Below are positions 1 to 8,254 of a stretch of 64,000 bases of DNA, piece by piece. Under the pieces are notes generated by a model. It was not told the origin of the DNA. It searched no databases and saw nothing but the letters and a program-made list of their open reading frames with translations. The position numbers were made by a program, and so were the translations under genes. Location of the stretch: NCBI GenBank assembly GCA_026004735.1, contig BPJS01000001.1:2294001-2358000 (forward strand), written 5' to 3'. Numbering within the stretch: the stretch's first letter is position 1; each line of letters begins with the position of its first letter. Source of the DNA: Isosphaeraceae bacterium (GTDB lineage: Bacteria > Planctomycetota > Planctomycetia > Isosphaerales > Isosphaeraceae).

Positions 1-1
1 C

Positions 2-1243
2 GCCGCCTGCACCTGGGACGAGATCGTATCGTATCACTACTACACGGAGTTGGCGCATTCGGCCGGCCAGCCCGCCGCGGATCTGAGCCCCGAGATGCCC
101 CGCACCGAACGGCTGCGCCGACTGGCGGACCGGCTCCCGGACCTGGACAATACCGTCCAGCACAGTTGGCTATCGGCCATCGCGCGCGAGTTTTACGGTT
201 TTGAGGGACGTCTCGACGCGTCGAGCCTCGAGGAACTGGTCCACCGGGCGGATCATCGCCGCGACGCCCCCAGTTGGCATGAGGCCGTCTGGGCCCAATC
301 GAACCTCCAGGCCGTCTTTCTGACCAACGACTTCGACGACCCGCTCGAAGGCTTCGACACGACGCGTTTCATTCCCTGCCTGCGGACCGACGACCTGGTT
401 TTCCGGCTCCACGAGCCGCGGACCGTCGAGCGGCTCTCCCAGGCGTCCCAGATCGAGGTCGATGATCTGACGTCTCTTCGGCTGGCGATTGGGTCCCGGT
501 TTGCGCACTTCGTCAGCCGGGGTGCGCGGGCCTGCGCGATCAGTCTGCCACCCGGGTTTCGACCGGTACCGGCGGCTCCGCGACGGGCGGCCACCTCCGT
601 ACGCCGCGCGCTCTGCGGCCTCCCGCTGCGCGATGACGAGCACTTGGAAGTCCAGTCCACCGTCTTCTGGTTCCTCGCCGAATTCTGTGCGGAGTTCGGA
701 TTGCCGTTCGATCTGATGATCGGCGTCCATCGAAACGTTTACCCGGACGGTGTCGACGGCGGCCGCGATCTGCTCGATCGCCGCGTCAGCCTTCACGACT
801 ACGCCGGCCTGTTTCGCGCGTTTCCGGGCGTCACCTTTCCGATCTCGATGCTGGCGGCCGACGCCTCGGCGGAACTCGTCGCTTACGCCTGGATCTTTCC
901 CAACGTGGTGCCGATGGGCCACTGGTGGTACGCCAATCTCCCGGCCTGGATTGAGCCGGATCTCCGCGCTCGCCTTCAAGCCATCCCCAAGGGAAAACTG
1001 ATTGGTTACTACTCCGACGCCTACAAGCTCGAATTCATCCGGCCCAAGTTTGCGATGTATCGCGCCTGTCTGGCGCGGGTGCTGGCCGACGACCTGATTC
1101 GGCGTCGCGGGGCGACCGAGCACGACGCGCTGGCCCTTGCACGCTTGCTCCTGATCGACAACCCAAGGCGGGTCTTCCGCCTCGACAAGGGCCCGCCGGT
1201 TCAACCGCAGATCGCGGACTCTTCGGACCAGAGCGCGAAGTAG
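2..1243 (+). CDS. Uronate (glucuronate) isomerase-like amidohydrolase, 5' partial
   Basis: The frame is open to the left edge, so the start and the N-terminal metal-binding His motif lie outside the window; 413 residues are visible. Weak but repeated resemblance to the UxaC/PF02614 family is seen: TWDEIVSYHY near the start, the TNDFDDP stretch around residue 100 (compare TTDDP in uronate isomerases), GHWWYANLP around residue 305, and a C-terminal GYYSDAYKLEF segment followed by a helical end. True UxaC interconverts hexuronates and ketohexonates in the cytoplasm; substrate here is inferred only. Planctomycetes carry divergent members of this family, so a different amidohydrolase activity is possible. 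The last 43 bases overlap the oppositely oriented next gene. Confidence 0.55.
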   Translation, partial: AACTWDEIVSYHYYTELAHSAGQPAADLSPEMPRTERLRRLADRLPDLDNTVQHSWLSAIAREFYGFEGRLDASSLEELVHRADHRRDAPSWHEAVWAQSNLQAVFLTNDFDDPLEGFDTTRFIPCLRTDDLVFRLHEPRTVERLSQASQIEVDDLTSLRLAIGSRFAHFVSRGARACAISLPPGFRPVPAAPRRAATSVRRALCGLPLRDDEHLEVQSTVFWFLAEFCAEFGLPFDLMIGVHRNVYPDGVDGGRDLLDRRVSLHDYAGLFRAFPGVTFPISMLAADASAELVAYAWIFPNVVPMGHWWYANLPAWIEPDLRARLQAIPKGKLIGYYSDAYKLEFIRPKFAMYRACLARVLADDLIRRRGATEHDALALARLLLIDNPRRVFRLDKGPPVQPQIADSSDQSAK

Positions 1244-1770
1244 CGAACGACCCGGGGCGGGCAGCTCTCCGCGTCGATCATCACTCCGAGCCAAAGACCT
1301 GGAGCGATCTGCCGGATCTCATCGCGGTAGTGGCGATAGATCCACGAGGTCTGGCGATAATCGAGGACGAGCGTCGGCGCTCCGTCGAGCCAGCTCGGCG
1401 CGATGCCCAGACGCCCCCTGACCGCTGGCACCCCGAAAAATCGATTCACAGCCGACCCGTCCGGCCGAACCCGCTTGCCCTGCCAGACGGCCCGGGCAGC
1501 CCCGGACAGCAAGGGCCCTACGGGCGTGCCCGGCCCAACCAGCGCCAGACCGCGAACAAATCCGGTCGGCGGCACGTGCACCCAGCCTTGACGATAGCGC
1601 TGGAGGAGTTGTTCCGGGGTTTCTCGTGTGAGGTCGGCAAGACCGGGCCCGATGCCCGAGGCCAAAACCGGCCTGACCTGGATCAGAGCTAGACCGCTGC
1701 CGACCCAAGCCTGCTCCATAAACCATCGCCGCGTTATGCGATGCTGCTCTGCCTCGGCTTTGTCAGGCAT
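1201..1770 (-). CDS. Hypothetical protein with Tat-like N-terminus
   Basis: This 189-residue protein starts at MPDKAEAEQ, chosen because the ITRRWFMEQAW segment and following hydrophobic stretch then sit near the N-terminus like a twin-arginine leader; a longer start at 1842 would bury it. The body has a VWQGKRV segment, then SWLDGAPTLVLDY and YRDEIRQIAPGLWLGVM near the C-terminus. That order of motifs (W-x-GK, substrate-like DG, late GxM) faintly recalls the GXWXG/DUF4334 families, but I do not recognise it securely. No function is assigned. The gene converges on and overlaps the end of the uronate-isomerase-like gene by 43 bases. Confidence 0.55.
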   Translation of the reverse strand: MPDKAEAEQHRITRRWFMEQAWVGSGLALIQVRPVLASGIGPGLADLTRETPEQLLQRYRQGWVHVPPTGFVRGLALVGPGTPVGPLLSGAARAVWQGKRVRPDGSAVNRFFGVPAVRGRLGIAPSWLDGAPTLVLDYRQTSWIYRHYRDEIRQIAPGLWLGVMIDAESCPPRVVRYFALWSEESAICG

Positions 1771-1873
1771 CGGATCGCACCCCGATTTCACCAAACCGGT
1801 GTGCGGCCCGTGCCCGGAGGTGTTCCAGGGCGAGCCGCACACCGATCAGCCCAAGCTCCTCGTTTCCCCATGC

Positions 1874-2608
1874 CTAACGCCGCTGGCTGAACGGCAGCAG
1901 CCGGCCTAGCAGGCCGCGCCGGGGAGCGACACGGGCCGCACGCTGCATCTGCTCATCACGCGATGCGTGAACATGTGCGGCCGGAGTCCCGGGAAAGAGC
2001 CCGGTAGGCGGAGCCAGGACCGGGGACGGTTCGTGATCGACCCCGTTCGCCGGGGAGCCAGCCGCCCCTGGATCCCGCGTCGAGGACCGGCGGAACGGAT
2101 CCGGCGCTGTCCCCGGAGGCTCAACGTCCGCCCCAGGCTCCGCACCCGGTCGGCGAAACAGCGGGTCGTCGTCCGGCAATTCGGGCAGTTCCGGCCTGTC
2201 CAGGTTACTCCGAGGCGCTGGCCGGGCGAACGGATCCGGCTCACGACCAGGAGCTTCCATCCCCGATTCGCCTTCGCCCGGCGTCGCTTCCATGCCGAAA
2301 TCAGGCGGGATCTCCAGTGGCAACTGCCGCAGCGCTTCCTCCCAGTTCGGAGCCTCCGGACTCGGACAATTCCAGGCCCGACTGTTTGGGAACCGACGCC
2401 AGCACGTCGGGAAATAGCCGAAATAGTTCTCCCGATAGTACTGATATCGGGGATCTTCGTTGGCCGCGCATGGCCGCTGGCGGTGGATGTAGATGTCTGG
2501 GAACAGAGCGCTGGGCTGGGCCGCCGCCCAGTCCGAGCCGAGTGTCATGAAGCCGACCGCCAGCAACCAGCCGACCGATCCTTTGCCCATGCGCCAGAGT
2601 CGAGCCAT
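1874..2608 (-). CDS. Secreted proline-rich planctomycete protein (FPTCWRRFP motif)
   Basis: A 244-residue protein with an N-terminal signal peptide (MARLWRMGKG, hydrophobic core, cleavage after DWAAA). The start at 2608 is chosen over 2614 because a GAGG lies about six bases upstream of it but abuts the other. Mature residues 40-75 hold YQYYRENYFGYFPTCWRRFP followed by CPSPEAPNW, a motif I associate with secreted hypothetical proteins of Isosphaeraceae and Gemmataceae. The remainder is Pro/Glu/Asp-rich and low complexity, ending in a basic RGLLGRLLPF tail. Function is unknown; an envelope structural role is only a guess. It is divergent from the next small secreted gene. Confidence 0.7.
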   Translation of the reverse strand: MARLWRMGKGSVGWLLAVGFMTLGSDWAAAQPSALFPDIYIHRQRPCAANEDPRYQYYRENYFGYFPTCWRRFPNSRAWNCPSPEAPNWEEALRQLPLEIPPDFGMEATPGEGESGMEAPGREPDPFARPAPRSNLDRPELPELPDDDPLFRRPGAEPGADVEPPGTAPDPFRRSSTRDPGAAGSPANGVDHEPSPVLAPPTGLFPGTPAAHVHASRDEQMQRAARVAPRRGLLGRLLPFSQRR

Positions 2609-2936
2609 GGTCATCCTCGATCCCCCACGTGGAGGCGCCTTGCACCGGACCAAACCTCAGGCCAGCCCGGCCGACGCCGCCCACCTCGACGCGCTTCAAT
2701 CACCTCGTTCCTACCGGAACGTCTCCTGCCAGGGTGGATCGGCAATTCTGGCAAGCTGACACAAGACGCGCAGACTGGGAACTTTGCTGAGAATATCGGT
2801 CGTAAGCGTTGAACCTTTAGTGGCGCTTCGAGGAACTGTGCCAGATTGCTCAAAGGCCGCCGACCGTACGGGACGATCCGAGAACGGAGATCGGATCGAG
2901 TCGGTCGCTCGGGGCCGGTCTACGGAGGAAGCGCCT
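2609..2936. other. Divergent intergenic region, 328 bp
   Basis: This region separates two divergently transcribed genes for small secreted proteins and must hold both promoters. A CTGACA hexamer on the plus strand near 2756 resembles a -35 element, but no convincing -10 follows at the right distance. I see no RNA gene or repeat. Confidence 0.4.
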
Positions 2937-3389
2937 ATGAAGAGCCGATCAGGACGACTGAGGCACTGGGCCTTGGCTGTTGGGCTGGCGTGCGGGGGCG
3001 GAGGTCCGACGGTCTCTGGCCAGGAGCCAGTGACCGGTGCGCCGGTGGCGCCGGCCGTGGGGAGGCGTCCGGTCTCTGCGGTTCCCCAGCCGTTCTATCT
3101 GAACCCGGCCATGAATCCGTATTTGAATCCCTATCTGACGACGACGACGATGACGCCCGACGCGGCACTGCTGTATCTGCTTGCCGCTCAGAATGCACGG
3201 GGAGGGATCGGGTCGGGCCAATTGAGCGGGGTGCGAGCCGTGGAAGCCGGTCGTTCGGCCCGCGCCGACGATCCGGGCACAAGTGCCGTTCCGCCCTCGG
3301 GATACCGTCGCTACTTTCAGCGAGGCCTCGGGGCGACCGGTGGGGAGCGGTCGTACTTTCAACGCGGATTGGGTCGATTTAACCGGTGA
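2937..3389 (+). CDS. Small secreted planctomycete protein rich in NPYLNPYL and GLG repeats
   Basis: A 150-residue protein preceded by GGAGGA eight bases before the ATG, which decides this start over longer in-frame options. It has a signal peptide (MKSRSGRLRHWALAVG, cleavage after TVSG), then AMNPYLNPYLTTTTMTP, LLYLLAAQNARGGIGSGQLSG, and a C-terminal duplicated RYFQRGLG/SYFQRGLG motif. Tandem NPY(L) motifs followed by a Leu-Ala helix and GGIGSGQLSG are typical of small secreted planctomycete proteins that I recognise as a group but not by function. It lies divergent from the FPTCWRRFP protein and upstream of a polysaccharide export gene. Confidence 0.65.
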   Translation: MKSRSGRLRHWALAVGLACGGGGPTVSGQEPVTGAPVAPAVGRRPVSAVPQPFYLNPAMNPYLNPYLTTTTMTPDAALLYLLAAQNARGGIGSGQLSGVRAVEAGRSARADDPGTSAVPPSGYRRYFQRGLGATGGERSYFQRGLGRFNR

Positions 3390-3650
3390 GCGCGGTTGGA
3401 TCGAGATTCGGCTCGAGGTCAAGACCGGTTGTGCCGATGAAACAGTCGTGTCCAGGCCGGACGGTTCCAGCAACCGAGGCCCACGCCGCCGCGACGGGCA
3501 GTGGAGTCTGCCCCGCCGGTCGGCGGAACCGCTAGAGCATAGGGACGGAAGCCGTTACGCACGGATGGACCAGAATCAGGCCGCGGCTGGCATGGTGCTC
3601 AAGCCGTCGAGCCAGTCCGCGCCGACGGCCACGCAGGGGGGATTCCCGCC

Positions 3651-4568
3651 ATGGATCGCACACGGGTCGATCTTCGAGTCGGTCGGCTCCTGGCCGGGCT
3701 GATCGTGCTGGCGGCCACCGGATGCCAGACCGTCCGCACACCCGAGGAGCAGATCGCGGCGATGCCCATTCCCCGCGAAAAAAACATGATGTCTCAGCCG
3801 GAGTATGTCGTTGCGCCGCCTGATCTGCTGATCGTCGAAGTCCTGGAGACGCCGCCGGGGCGGCCGATCACCGGGGAACGGTTGGTTCGCCCCGATGGGA
3901 CGATCACCCTGGGCTACTATGGCGACGTCTACGTCAACGGGCTGACCCTGAAGGAGGTTAAGGAAAAGATCATCATCCACCTCCGCCAGTTCCTGACCGA
4001 CGAGGCGCTGGGTTTGATCGCCTTGGACCGAGACGGCAACCCCATCCAAGTCCCGCCGGCTGAAAGCGACCGAGTGTTCGTGGACGTCGGCGCCTATAAC
4101 AGCCAAGTCTATTACGTTCAGGGCGATGTCAACGCCCCGGGGCGGCTGCCGATCGTCGGCAACGAAACCGTCCTTGACGCCATCAACTACGCCGGCGGAT
4201 TGGCCCCGACCGCTTCGATCCCCAACGTCCGATTGGTGCGCCCCGCCCCGCCCGGGTCGAGCAAGCCGCAACTGCTCCCGGTCAATCTGGCCGCAATCAT
4301 CCAAGAAGGAGACACGACGACCAACTATCAGATCATGCCTGGCGACCGGATCTACGTCTATCGCGACCCGATCGTCCGCGCGACCATCCTCGTCGATCGC
4401 CTGGCGGCACCCTTCAATACCGTCCTGTCGTCAATCCTCCAGTACTCGTTCGCTGTGCGTAACGTGAAGTCGATCGACATCCCGATCAACGCCGGCTTCG
4501 GCGCTCAAGGCAATCAGGGCGGCGGTCGCAACTTCGGTCGGGTTCCGGCCAACTCCCCAGCCTTCTGA
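3651..4568 (+). CDS. Polysaccharide export (Wza-like) lipoprotein, PES/SLBB domains
   Basis: Predicted outer-membrane/periplasmic polysaccharide export protein of 305 residues. The signal peptide ends in a lipobox (VLAATGC), so Cys25 is probably lipidated. Residues about 45-110 form the Poly_export domain (YVVAPPDLLIVEVLE, then RPDGTITLGYYGDVYVNGLT). A SLBB domain follows (VYYVQGDVNAPGRLPIVG, AINYAGGLAPTA, IMPGDRIYVYRD). These proteins form or gate the export channel for exopolysaccharide. A Gly/Asn-rich C-terminal tail is added. A GGGGGA lies upstream of the ATG. No polymerase, flippase or tyrosine kinase gene is adjacent, so the exported polymer cannot be named. Confidence 0.88.
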   Translation: MDRTRVDLRVGRLLAGLIVLAATGCQTVRTPEEQIAAMPIPREKNMMSQPEYVVAPPDLLIVEVLETPPGRPITGERLVRPDGTITLGYYGDVYVNGLTLKEVKEKIIIHLRQFLTDEALGLIALDRDGNPIQVPPAESDRVFVDVGAYNSQVYYVQGDVNAPGRLPIVGNETVLDAINYAGGLAPTASIPNVRLVRPAPPGSSKPQLLPVNLAAIIQEGDTTTNYQIMPGDRIYVYRDPIVRATILVDRLAAPFNTVLSSILQYSFAVRNVKSIDIPINAGFGAQGNQGGGRNFGRVPANSPAF

Positions 4569-4600
4569 GCCTCCCGCCGGATATTTCTAACAACAGCCGG

Positions 4601-4630
4601 CCCGCGACGCTCTCCAGCGAGCGCCGCGGG
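4601..4630. terminator. Possible bidirectional hairpin between convergent genes
   Basis: CCCGCGACGCT (4601-4611) pairs with AGCGCCGCGGG (4620-4630), with one A-C mismatch and an eight-base loop. It sits between the ends of the export lipoprotein and the CpxP-like gene. There is no strong T-tract on either side, so the terminator role is inferred from position. Confidence 0.35.
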
Positions 4631-4668
4631 GCGTGTTGCAAAAAGACGTCTCCCACACCCGTTCTCGA

Positions 4669-5349
4669 TCAGCCCGGCGGACGACGAGGGCGGCCGCCGC
4701 CGAAGCCACCACCAAAGGCGGGCATCTGGAACGGTTTGCCGATCATCTTCTCCCAGGCAGACTTCTGGTCGGCGGTCATCAGCTCCATGACCTTCTTCTG
4801 GGTCGACTGCCGCAGTTCGGTCATCCGCCGCATCGCGCCCTCGCGATCTCTCTGAGCGCTCTGGGAGATCTCCATCATCTGCTCCCGCATCGTCCCGACG
4901 GCCTGCTGGAGCTTTTCCTGCTGCTCGGCGGTGATTTTCAACTGTTCGATCACCTCCGGCTGAAGGAACGCATCCACGCCCATGGCCTGCAGGTTGATCT
5001 GTTCATAGCGGGCGAACTGATCCGCGTCGAGAACGGCGCGAAGCTCCTTCTTCACGTCCGCGGCTAGCTCGCGCATCATCGTCTGGGCCTTCTCCTGACG
5101 CTCCTCCTCGGGAACGTCCTGAAGCGCCTGAAACCGCTCCATCATCGACGATCGCATCTGCTCCATCAGCGCGTCGATCTTCTCGGATTGCTCGTTCGAT
5201 AGCTTCAGCTCCTCCTTGGCCTCATTCGAGCGCAAGATCCCGAGGCCCATCATCGGCCCCATCCCGCGCATCATCCCCTGGGCACGAACCTCGGCCACAG
5301 CGGCCAAGGCGCCAGCCACAGCCAGCGCTGCCACAGTCATACGTCGCAT
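4669..5349 (-). CDS. Periplasmic CpxP/Spy-like (LTxxQ-type) protein
   Basis: A 226-residue secreted protein. The start MRRMTVAALAV is chosen because a GGGAG lies nine bases upstream; a start three codons earlier abuts that site. After a signal peptide ending VRAQ, a Met/Gly-rich segment (GMMRGMGPMMGLG) leads into long charged helices with two LTxxQ-related repeats: LKLSNEQSEKIDAL and LKITAEQQEKLQQAV. The C-terminus has MTADQKSAWEKMIG and a Gly/Arg-rich tail. CpxP/Spy family proteins are periplasmic chaperones or metal-stress sensors, and expanded versions are common in planctomycetes. The exact role is unknown; the Met-rich start could bind copper, which is speculation. Confidence 0.65.
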   Translation of the reverse strand: MRRMTVAALAVAGALAAVAEVRAQGMMRGMGPMMGLGILRSNEAKEELKLSNEQSEKIDALMEQMRSSMMERFQALQDVPEEERQEKAQTMMRELAADVKKELRAVLDADQFARYEQINLQAMGVDAFLQPEVIEQLKITAEQQEKLQQAVGTMREQMMEISQSAQRDREGAMRRMTELRQSTQKKVMELMTADQKSAWEKMIGKPFQMPAFGGGFGGGRPRRPPG

Positions 5350-5545
5350 GGATAACATCTCCCGGGTGCCGCGACTCCCGCCAAGCGGCCAAGTCGCAGG
5401 GGAGCAGGACAACCGCAGGTCCAAAACTCCCCCCGCAGCCCTCGCCGTTGCGCCTTCAGAGCGCGCGGGAATCTCCATCATTAAAGCGACAAAACGACGC
5501 CACAGGGGCGCCCTAAGTCCCCTAAAATTCGGAGCCTCCGGCTGC

Positions 5546-6331
5546 CTACCTCGGCAAGGCGCCACGAATCAACTCTTCCTCCCACTGGTCCAACAACGGC
5601 CAGTCGACCGCGCAGGTCCCAAAGTCGGCCATATGGCTGTACCCTTCCAACCGCTGGATCGTCGCGTCGATCAGGGCGTTGTCCTTGCGGAAGATCGGGC
5701 CATGTGACGGTAGCAGCCAGGTGACATCGCTGTCCCGGATCCGCTTCAGGCTCCGAATAAAGTCGGGCAAATTCGACCCATGGTGGGCATCAATCACGCC
5801 GACACAGCCATCCCGAAAGATATTGTCGCCCGAAAAGAGAAGTTCGCCCATGCGAAATGCCAGTTGGCCTTCGGTGTGACCTGGGGTGTGCCAGACTTCG
5901 AGCCGGCGGTCGCCGATTTCCAGGATGTCTCCCTCGTCGATCGTTCGATCCACTTTGCAAGTGGGCATCGGGATGTGGATGCCCTGGGCGTCGACGCGGG
6001 CGTAGGTCTGGATCTCGTCGCCCGACTCGAGCGGAGCGACGCTCTTGGGGTGGGCGACCACCGGACATTTGAGCACTTCGCGGGCGCGTGCCAGGCCCTG
6101 CGTATGGTCGGCGTCGGCATGGGTGGCGATGATCATTTTGCAGGCCGAAAAGGCGTAGCCCAGACGACGAACCAGTTCCAAGACTTCCGGCAGTTCGTCG
6201 AGGAAACCCACGTCGATTAGCGCGAATTCCGAACCTCCGTCGATCAGGTAAATGTTCACTCCGAGCCGGCGCCGTGCCTGCAGGTTCATCTCAATGACGC
6301 CCGGAAAGACATAGCGCCGTTGTTCGGCCAT
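5546..6331 (-). CDS. Metallo-beta-lactamase-fold hydrolase (HADADH variant)
   Basis: A 261-residue cytoplasmic MBL-fold protein. The start at [11 protein letters not shown] fits the family, whose first strand follows closely. The metal site shows [11 protein letters not shown] around residue 76, HTPGHTEGQ around residue 148, LLFSGDNIF about 18 residues later, and LPSHGPIF near residue 214. The canonical HxHxDH is HxDxDH here, with Asp replacing the second His; the other metal ligands are present. The family includes glyoxalase II-like thioesterases and lactonases, and the substrate cannot be told. It lies downstream of recJ in the same orientation, 135 bases away, possibly in its own transcript. 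Confidence 0.8.
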   Translation of the reverse strand: MAEQRRYVFPGVIEMNLQARRRLGVNIYLIDGGSEFALIDVGFLDELPEVLELVRRLGYAFSACKMIIATHADADHTQGLARAREVLKCPVVAHPKSVAPLESGDEIQTYARVDAQGIHIPMPTCKVDRTIDEGDILEIGDRRLEVWHTPGHTEGQLAFRMGELLFSGDNIFRDGCVGVIDAHHGSNLPDFIRSLKRIRDSDVTWLLPSHGPIFRKDNALIDATIQRLEGYSHMADFGTCAVDWPLLDQWEEELIRGALPR

Positions 6332-6466
6332 AGTGCGCACGGCTCCGTTCGGGAATTGAGGCGAACAAGCCCGATCGCGACTGTCTGAGGGCACGTTCGC
6401 CAAACGAGAATTTTAGAAACCGGGACCATGCCCGGACAACGGGCCGTGGTCCGCCTCGGGTTGGCG

Positions 6467-8203
6467 TCAGCTCAGCGGTCGGAGATCCCTCAGGGTGAAC
6501 TCCACGGACTCCCGGCCGTTCCAGGCCTGGAGCATCGGCTCGAAGACAACGGCGTAGTCCGTCCTGGCTTGGAGGTCGCTCCAGCTCTCGGCTTTGCTCC
6601 AGGCGACTGCGCGATAGATCTTCCCGCCCTGTTCGATCCGAAGGGACAGGTGGGCCTTGGTCTCGCCGATGACGCGGGGAGGCTCGACGAGTCGAATCGG
6701 TTGCGTGAGGAAAACCGGCCGGGGGTTGCCGAGGCCGTACGGCTCGAAATCCTCGATCGCCCGGACCAGCTCGGGCGTGAAGTCGGCAAGTCGGGTCTCG
6801 GCGTCGATCCGGAGGACCCGGCGGCGCTGCTCGGGCGTCAGGGTTGCCAGGCAGTGGGCGTCAAACCGTTCGGCGAATTCGCCGAGCCGCGCCGGGTCGA
6901 GCTTCAAGCCGGCCGCCGCCCGGTGGCCTCCGTAGACCAGCAGGCTGGATCGACAGGCGGTCAGCGCGGCGTACAGGTCAAAGCCAGGGATCGAGCGTGC
7001 CGACCCCTGTCCCACTTCGCCGCCTAGGCTGAGAACCACCGTGGGGCGGTGGTAGTGGTCGACCAGCCGGCTGGCGACAATACCGATCACGCCCGGATGC
7101 CAGCCGGCCCGCCCGACGACGATGCCGCCCCGCTCGGCGACCGACGCCCCGGCTTCGACTTGCTCGCGCGCCTCGGCCACGATCGTCCGCTCGATCTCCT
7201 GCCGGTATCGGTTGTTGGCTTCGAGCTGCTCGGCGAGCCGCCGGGCGTGTTCCGGGTCGGTGGTCGTGAGCAGCTCAACGGCCAGGCACGCCCGGTCCAT
7301 CCGTCCCGCGGCATTGATCCGCGGCGCTAGGCCGAATCCGATTGTCCCCGTGGACAGTCGCCGCGACTCCCGACACTGACTGACATCCAGCAACGCGCGG
7401 AGGCCGATCGAGGGCTCGCGGGCCAAGCCCGTCAGGCCGTGCTTGACGAAGATCCGGTTTTCTCGCTCCAGGGGCACGACGTCGGCCACCGTGGCCAGCG
7501 CCACCAGATTGATCGCCTCGACCAGGAAATCCCGGAGGTGGGGCGAGGCCTTCTTGCCATCTCCAAAGCTCTTGCATATCTGCCAGGCCAGCTTGAAGGC
7601 GACCCCCGCGCCGCACAGATCCGGAAACGGGTAGGAACCACGGGGGGATTGCGGGTGGACGACCACGTCGGCCCGGGGCCAATCTGGCCCGGGGGTGTGA
7701 TGGTCGGTGATGATCAGCTCCAGGCCAAGTTGGCGAGCCAACTCGGCCTCCGCGACGGCCGAGACGCCGCAGTCGACCGTCACGACCAGCTCGGCGCCCT
7801 GCTCGCGGCGGAGCTTCTCCAGAGCCTCGGCGTTCAGTCCATACCCCTCATCGACCCGGTGGGGGATGTAGTAATCCAGCCGGCTAGCTCCGGCCAGGCG
7901 GAGGCAGTTCCAGAGCAGACTGGTTCCGCAGACGCCATCGACGTCGTAATCGCCGAAAATGACGATTTTGCGCTGCTGCCGGATCGCGCGAACAATCCGC
8001 TCGGCGGCCTCGACCGCTCCGGGCAACAAGGACGGATCGAGCAGGCCGTCGCGGCGGACGCTCAGGAATGACCGAGCGGCCGACGCGTCGCGAATGCCCC
8101 GGTTGAGCAGCAGTTGAGCGACCAGCGGGTGCACCCCCGCCTCGCGATGCAAGCGTCGCACCTGGGTTTCGTCAAAGGCCGCGATCTGCCACTCGGTCGC
8201 CAT
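6467..8203 (-). CDS. recJ: Single-stranded-DNA-specific exonuclease RecJ
   Basis: A 578-residue DHH/DHHA1 phosphoesterase that degrades single-stranded DNA 5' to 3' in recombination and mismatch repair. Visible motifs are GDYDVDG at residues 84-90 (motif I), VTVDCGVS near 143, IITDHHTPG with the DHH triad near 167, and the late GGHRAAAG of the DHHA1 domain. A C-terminal OB-like segment (residues about 460-578) completes the normal length. I chose ATG at 8203; a TTG two codons upstream has a better-placed GAGG and could be used instead. It lies 51 bases downstream of corA. Confidence 0.95.
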   Translation of the reverse strand: MATEWQIAAFDETQVRRLHREAGVHPLVAQLLLNRGIRDASAARSFLSVRRDGLLDPSLLPGAVEAAERIVRAIRQQRKIVIFGDYDVDGVCGTSLLWNCLRLAGASRLDYYIPHRVDEGYGLNAEALEKLRREQGAELVVTVDCGVSAVAEAELARQLGLELIITDHHTPGPDWPRADVVVHPQSPRGSYPFPDLCGAGVAFKLAWQICKSFGDGKKASPHLRDFLVEAINLVALATVADVVPLERENRIFVKHGLTGLAREPSIGLRALLDVSQCRESRRLSTGTIGFGLAPRINAAGRMDRACLAVELLTTTDPEHARRLAEQLEANNRYRQEIERTIVAEAREQVEAGASVAERGGIVVGRAGWHPGVIGIVASRLVDHYHRPTVVLSLGGEVGQGSARSIPGFDLYAALTACRSSLLVYGGHRAAAGLKLDPARLGEFAERFDAHCLATLTPEQRRRVLRIDAETRLADFTPELVRAIEDFEPYGLGNPRPVFLTQPIRLVEPPRVIGETKAHLSLRIEQGGKIYRAVAWSKAESWSDLQARTDYAVVFEPMLQAWNGRESVEFTLRDLRPLS

Positions 8204-8254
8204 CGTCAAGCTGGTCCGCCTCGGCTTCGTTCCCGGACAAGGTTAAGCCGTCCC

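Noticed and set aside
170..1294. Long open frame on the minus strand opposite the uronate-isomerase-like gene
   Set aside because: It is antisense, rich in Arg/Gly with no motifs, as expected from GC-rich codon bias.
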